Positions 6,935 through 10,323 of a DNA stretch of 10,323 nt are shown here, one piece after another (the first letter of the stretch is position 1; each line of letters begins with the position of its first letter). A program made the translations under genes and the position numbers. The notes beneath the pieces are model-generated. The model was not told the origin of the DNA, made no database searches, and saw only the letters and a program-made list of their open reading frames with translations. This DNA is from Bacteroidota bacterium (GTDB lineage Bacteria; Bacteroidota; Bacteroidia; Flavobacteriales; Flavobacteriaceae): assembly GCA_018656255.1 (NCBI GenBank), contig JABHYI010000212.1:1-10323 (forward strand). Direction: 5' to 3'.

Positions 6935-7653
6935 TGGTTGAAACTACAAAAGCAATTGTCTTTTCTTCCATAAAGTATGCAGAAGCAGACCTTATCGTAA
7001 CTTGTTTCACAGAAAGTAGCGGGCTTAAAACCTACTTACTGCGCGGCATACTTAAATCTAGAAAAGGGAGGTTAAAGCCCTCTTATTTTCAGCCCCTTAC
7101 CCAATTAGAGATCGTAGCAAATCACAAAAACAAAGGAACCCTAGAGTCTATAAAGGAGGTTAAGGTATTGCATCCTTACACTACCTTACATACAGATATT
7201 GTAAAGTCCTCTTTGGTGATGTTTTTGTCTGAGATGTTAAAAAACTCGATTATAGAGGAAGAAGCAAACCAGGGACTATACCTGTTTTTAGAGGCTTCTT
7301 TTCAGTGGCTAGACCACCATGAGAATATTGCCAATTTCCACACCTTATTTTTATTAAAACTTACAGCATACTTAGGCTTTTATCCAGATACCTCTGCAGC
7401 TCATTTGCCATATTTTAATCTTTCAGAGGGTACCTTTGAGAAAGAAGATTTCTCTATCTACTGTGAAACAGGTCAGCGGGTTGAGGCATTAAAACAGTTC
7501 TTCGGCATACATTTTGATGCTATTTGCTCTGTAAAGCTGTCAAAAAACCAAAGAATGGGCGTACTTGATTTGGTGTTGGAGTATTATCAATTACATTTGC
7601 ACGGGTATAAAAAACCGAAGTCCTTGGCGGTACTTCAACAACTGTTTAATTAA
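6934..7653 (+). CDS. recO: DNA repair protein RecO
   Basis: RecO is a recombination mediator that, with RecR, helps load RecA onto SSB-coated single-stranded DNA at gaps in the RecF pathway. At 239 residues it has the usual length. The N-terminal OB fold (about 1-80) shows the typical ETTKAIVFSSIKYAEADLIV start and the basic GILKSRKGRLKPSYFQPLTQLEI stretch in the pattern of the family. The rest is the helical domain, including HTLFLLKLTAYLGFYPD. The cysteine pairs that bind zinc in some RecO proteins are absent: the region after LGFYPD has no CxxC, and the whole protein has only three scattered cysteines. This is also seen in other zinc-free RecO branches. The ATG at 6934 overlaps the porZ-like TGA (TGATG), and the stop overlaps the next start (TAATG), so translation is probably coupled on both sides. 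Confidence 0.94.
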   Translation: MVETTKAIVFSSIKYAEADLIVTCFTESSGLKTYLLRGILKSRKGRLKPSYFQPLTQLEIVANHKNKGTLESIKEVKVLHPYTTLHTDIVKSSLVMFLSEMLKNSIIEEEANQGLYLFLEASFQWLDHHENIANFHTLFLLKLTAYLGFYPDTSAAHLPYFNLSEGTFEKEDFSIYCETGQRVEALKQFFGIHFDAICSVKLSKNQRMGVLDLVLEYYQLHLHGYKKPKSLAVLQQLFN

Positions 7654-10061
7654 TGAAACACGTATTAGCATTTCTTGCTATTTTCTTTTGCTTTCAAGCA
7701 GCAATTGCTCAAAAAATACAAGTACTTTCTCAACAAACCAAGGATCCAATCCTAGGCGTGGCAGTGTTTAATGAAGATAAAAGCAAAAGCGCTGTTACAA
7801 ATTTTGACGGTTTTGCTGATATATCCTCTTTTAACCAAGATGAGGTAATTACATTTCAGCACATAGCTCATGCCCCTCTTTCGCAAACCAAATCTAAAAT
7901 AGTAAAAGCTAATAGCAAAGTATTTTTAATTACAGATGCCAGTAGTCTTGATGAGGTAGTTTTATCTGTGTCAAAATTTGGACAAAAAAAGAGAGATATT
8001 CCACAACAAATTGTGTCTGTAACCAGCGAGGATGTGCTTTTTAGAAATCCTCAAACTGCCGCAGATTTACTACAAAGCAGTGGCCAAGTATATGTTCAAA
8101 AAAGCCAATTGGGTGGCGGGAGTCCTATAATAAGAGGGTTCTCTACAAATAGACTTTTAATTGCTGTGGATGGTGTGCGTTTTAATACTGCTATTTTTAG
8201 GGGTGGAAATGTGCAAAACATCATCTCTATAGACCCTTTTGCGGTAGCACGCTCAGAGGTGATTTTGGGACCAGGATCTGTGGTGTATGGAAGTGATGCT
8301 GTTGGAGGGGTGATGAATTTCTACACAAAAAAACCTAAATTTTCCTTTGAAGAAGGCTACTCTTTTTCTGGAAACTCAACGGTGCGTTACGCTACGGCCA
8401 ATAAAGAGAAAACAGGACATTTTGATTTTAATATAGGCGCCAAAAAGTGGGCTTTTTTAACTAGTGTAACCTATAGTGATTTTGACAATTTACGCATGGG
8501 TAGTCATGGCCCAGATGATTATCTGCGCAACCAATATGTAGAAACCATTAACGGTGTTGATACCGTTGTACAAAATCAAGACCCTAAAATACAACGTCCA
8601 ACAGCGTACTCTCAAATAAATACAATGCAAAAGGTGCGTTACATGCCAAACAATAACTGGAATTTTGACCTGGGCTTGTTTTATACAACCACCAGCGATT
8701 ACCCAAGGTATGATAGGCTTATAAGAGACACCAATGGTGCGTTGGAGTCTGCAGTTTGGGACTATACTCCGCAACAATGGGTTTCTGGAAATTTGCAAAT
8801 ACAAAACACCCCAGATACAAACACCTTGTTTGATGAGAGTGCTTTTACACTTTCCTTTCAGCACTTTAAAGAGGGTAGAAGTGATAGAGATTTTGGAGAT
8901 TCTTTTTTGTATGAGACACAAGAAAAAGTAGCGGCGTATACCACGGCTTGGGATTTTGAAAAAAAGATTAAAAAAGCAAAGTTGAACTATGGTATAGAGT
9001 ATATTTTTAACAAAGTTGGTTCTAGGGGTCTTAAAACAGACATAGCTACAGAGATCTCACAAACAGATGTTTCTAGATATCCAGACGGCTCTTCATGGCA
9101 ATCCTTGGCTGGGTATATGAGTAGTCAATTTGCATTGGCAAAAAACATTTCATTTCTAGGGGGTCTTAGGTATAGTCATATTATTATTGATGCCCAGTTT
9201 GATACTAGCTTGTTTGACCTTCCTTTTACCGAGGCTACAATTAATACTGGCGCCCTTACAGGAACTGCTGGAGTTACTTGGAACCCAAATAAAACCTTAG
9301 GATGGCGTTTAAACCTAGGAACTGCCTTTAGAGCACCAAATATTGACGATGTTGGAAAAGTCTTTGACAGTGAGCCAGGGAGTGTTGTGGTGCCCAACCC
9401 AGATTTAAAACCAGAGTATGCATATAATGCAGATATAGGTGTTAGCCTAAACTTTGATTCAGTTGTAAAATTTGATTTTGCAGGGTTTTATACCATCTTA
9501 GAAGATGCTTTGATTAGAAGAGATTTTTCTCTTGATGGAGAATCGCAAATTCTATACCAAGGAGAATTAAGCACTATTCAGGCCATTCAAAATGCCTCTA
9601 GAGCACAAGTCTATGGTTTTGAAGCAGGTATAGCCATTGCTTTTTCAAAAGAGCTGAAACTTAGCTCTCAATACAATATCACCAAAGGCTTTGCACAGGA
9701 TCAACAAGGAACTAAAGAGGCTCTTCGCCACGCAGCGCCTGCCTATGGAAACACACGCCTTATCTATAATAAAGCAAAGCTCACTCTAGCTGCTTTTGCA
9801 GAGTATAATGGCCAGTTTGATTTTGAAGATTTAGCGCCAAGTCAACAAAACAATGCGTTTTTGTATGCCGCAGATCAAAACGGAAATCCGTTTGCCCCCA
9901 AATGGCATACACTTAATTTTTCAGCACAATACAAGTACTCTAAATCACTTCAATTAAACGCGACCCTTGAGAATATTACAGACCAGCGTTACAGACCTTA
10001 CAGTAGCGGCCTTTCTGCCCCAGGACGAAACCTTATAGTTGCCGCTACCTATACATTTTAA
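7653..10061 (+). CDS. TonB-dependent outer-membrane receptor, heme/hemoglobin-receptor-like
   Basis: This is a TonB-dependent receptor that would import a scarce ligand across the outer membrane using ExbBD-TonB energy. The 802 residues comprise a signal peptide (1-19, cut after AIA), a carboxypeptidase-regulatory-like beta domain (about 21-95), a TonB-box-like LDEVVLS (99-105), a plug (about 113-228, with PIIRGF, VDGVRF and YGSDAVGG) and a 22-strand-type barrel ending in the C-terminal Phe of YTF. FRAP (559-562) and NPDL (582-585) match the boxes that mark heme/hemoglobin receptors such as HemR and HmuR. The near-terminal ITDQRYRPYSSGLSAPGRN also resembles that group. No histidine lies between the two boxes, where HemR-type proteins place a heme ligand, so another ligand is possible. 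No iron or hemin-processing gene is adjacent. The substrate is therefore unproven. Its ATG overlaps the recO stop by one base, making it the third gene of the operon. Confidence 0.9.
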   Translation: MKHVLAFLAIFFCFQAAIAQKIQVLSQQTKDPILGVAVFNEDKSKSAVTNFDGFADISSFNQDEVITFQHIAHAPLSQTKSKIVKANSKVFLITDASSLDEVVLSVSKFGQKKRDIPQQIVSVTSEDVLFRNPQTAADLLQSSGQVYVQKSQLGGGSPIIRGFSTNRLLIAVDGVRFNTAIFRGGNVQNIISIDPFAVARSEVILGPGSVVYGSDAVGGVMNFYTKKPKFSFEEGYSFSGNSTVRYATANKEKTGHFDFNIGAKKWAFLTSVTYSDFDNLRMGSHGPDDYLRNQYVETINGVDTVVQNQDPKIQRPTAYSQINTMQKVRYMPNNNWNFDLGLFYTTTSDYPRYDRLIRDTNGALESAVWDYTPQQWVSGNLQIQNTPDTNTLFDESAFTLSFQHFKEGRSDRDFGDSFLYETQEKVAAYTTAWDFEKKIKKAKLNYGIEYIFNKVGSRGLKTDIATEISQTDVSRYPDGSSWQSLAGYMSSQFALAKNISFLGGLRYSHIIIDAQFDTSLFDLPFTEATINTGALTGTAGVTWNPNKTLGWRLNLGTAFRAPNIDDVGKVFDSEPGSVVVPNPDLKPEYAYNADIGVSLNFDSVVKFDFAGFYTILEDALIRRDFSLDGESQILYQGELSTIQAIQNASRAQVYGFEAGIAIAFSKELKLSSQYNITKGFAQDQQGTKEALRHAAPAYGNTRLIYNKAKLTLAAFAEYNGQFDFEDLAPSQQNNAFLYAADQNGNPFAPKWHTLNFSAQYKYSKSLQLNATLENITDQRYRPYSSGLSAPGRNLIVAATYTF

Positions 10062-10075
10062 AAAAAGGGTTCAAT

Positions 10076-10118
10076 TAGTTCTAAATAACAGCAATCCAAC
10101 CAGGACTATTTTTATTTT
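10076..10118 (+). terminator. Probable intrinsic terminator of the porZ-recO-receptor operon
   Basis: TAGTTCT at 10076-10082 pairs with AGGACTA at 10102-10108 (seven pairs, one of them G-U) around a 19-base loop. TTTTTATTTT follows at once at 10109-10118. It begins 15 bases after the receptor stop codon. The loop is long and the stem modest, so the hairpin is less certain than the gdhA one. Confidence 0.5.
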
Positions 10119-10204
10119 CTCAGTGTTAATTACATAAATATTTTATTTTTTTATCAATTAGTTTTTATTGTTAAATAACTTGTTTTCAGCATATTAAAAG
10201 ACAA

Positions 10205-10244
10205 CAAATAGTTACAAGTAATTGCAAACGAAAGCAAATAGTTA
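10205..10244. repeat. Pair of 10-bp direct repeats with 30-base period
   Basis: CAAATAGTTA occurs at 10205-10214 and again at 10235-10244. Both copies are preceded by A/G-rich sequence (AAAAGACAA and CGAAAG). The 30-base period is close to three helical turns, so a protein could bind both on the same face. Two copies in AT-rich DNA could also be chance. Confidence 0.35.
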
Positions 10245-10282
10245 GATACCGACTCCAACTTGCAATTGCTTTTATGTTTGCA
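10223..10282. repeat. Imperfect inverted repeat in the right-end region
   Basis: TGCAAAC then AAAGC at 10223-10235 is mirrored by GCTTT then GTTTGCA at 10268-10282. The arms are 7 and 5 matched bases with an internal size difference of two bases, around a 32-base loop. The right arm overlaps the TATGTTTG promoter-like motif. It may be a hairpin or a regulator site, and no T-run follows. Confidence 0.3.
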
Positions 10283-10323
10283 GTGTCGAATATATCGATA
10301 GACGTTGCCAGAGCGATTTCTGG

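Larger units (their letters stand above)
10119..10323. other. AT-rich right-end region without a recognisable gene
   Basis: No supported coding sequence lies here. It has a perfect 10-bp direct repeat, CAAATAGTTA, at 10205-10214 and 10235-10244, exactly 30 bases apart. It also has an imperfect inverted repeat between 10223-10235 and 10268-10282. TATGTTTG at 10273-10280 matches the -7 consensus TAnnTTTG on the plus strand but has no -33 element at the usual distance. At the very edge CCAGA (10308-10312) pairs with TCTGG (10319-10323), and the stem may continue beyond the window. The frame from ATG 10274 is open to the edge for 16 codons, too few to call a gene. Confidence 0.4.

Noticed and set aside
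8490..8921. 143-codon minus-strand frame inside the TonB receptor gene
   Set aside because: It lies fully antisense to a continuous barrel-coding frame. Its composition (many Cys, Ile and Arg) is typical of a shadow frame.
10241..10247. GTTAGAT, matching the integron core-site consensus GTTRRRY
   Set aside because: No matching RYYYAAC partner, attC-like fold or cassette structure is seen nearby. A seven-base degenerate match is expected by chance.
10274..10323. Open frame from ATG 10274 to the right edge (starts MFAVSNISID)
   Set aside because: Only 16 full codons are visible. The ATG lies within the promoter-like TATGTTTG motif, and the same stretch is also open on the minus strand, so coding cannot be claimed.

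Overview
The window looks like ordinary chromosome from a Bacteroidota bacterium, most likely class Flavobacteriia. The evidence is a low-GC sequence, A-rich rather than Shine-Dalgarno-like start regions, TAnnTTTG-type -7 promoter motifs, a PorZ-like type IX secretion (T9SS) protein with a C-terminal sorting domain, and a TonB-dependent receptor with a Bacteroidota-style N-terminal extension. No phage, insertion sequence, CRISPR array, rRNA or tRNA gene was recognised.

Layout, left to right. (1) The C-terminal end of an unrecognised small protein enters from the left edge. (2) pheS (phenylalanyl-tRNA synthetase alpha subunit) has its own candidate promoter. It is followed after 20 bases by a 131-residue uncharacterised protein that must start with TTG. 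(3) gpsA (glycerol-3-phosphate dehydrogenase) runs on the minus strand, convergent with the pheS pair. (4) A 366-base divergent intergenic region holds a perfect 8-bp-arm AT-rich palindrome, a -7 promoter motif and a long leader. (5) gdhA (NADP-type glutamate dehydrogenase) ends at a strong intrinsic terminator. (6) A tightly packed three-gene unit, porZ-like / recO / TonB-dependent receptor, has a 1-base stop/start overlap at both junctions and a probable terminator behind it. (7) The last 260 bases are non-coding as far as can be seen and carry a 10-bp direct repeat and an imperfect inverted repeat.

How the genes work together. pheS, gpsA and gdhA are housekeeping functions: tRNA charging, phospholipid precursor synthesis and ammonia assimilation. 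The most distinctive part is the last operon. It joins a surface component of the T9SS attachment complex, a recombinational repair mediator (RecO), and an outer-membrane receptor whose FRAP/NPDL boxes resemble those of heme/hemoglobin receptors but which lacks the expected histidine between the boxes. Two of the three are envelope proteins, and recO is probably carried along by genome compaction and conserved order.

I found no clear evidence for a wholly new system. The points most worth following up are the coupled porZ-recO-receptor operon, the small pheS-linked protein, the palindrome between gpsA and gdhA, and the repeat-bearing right end.
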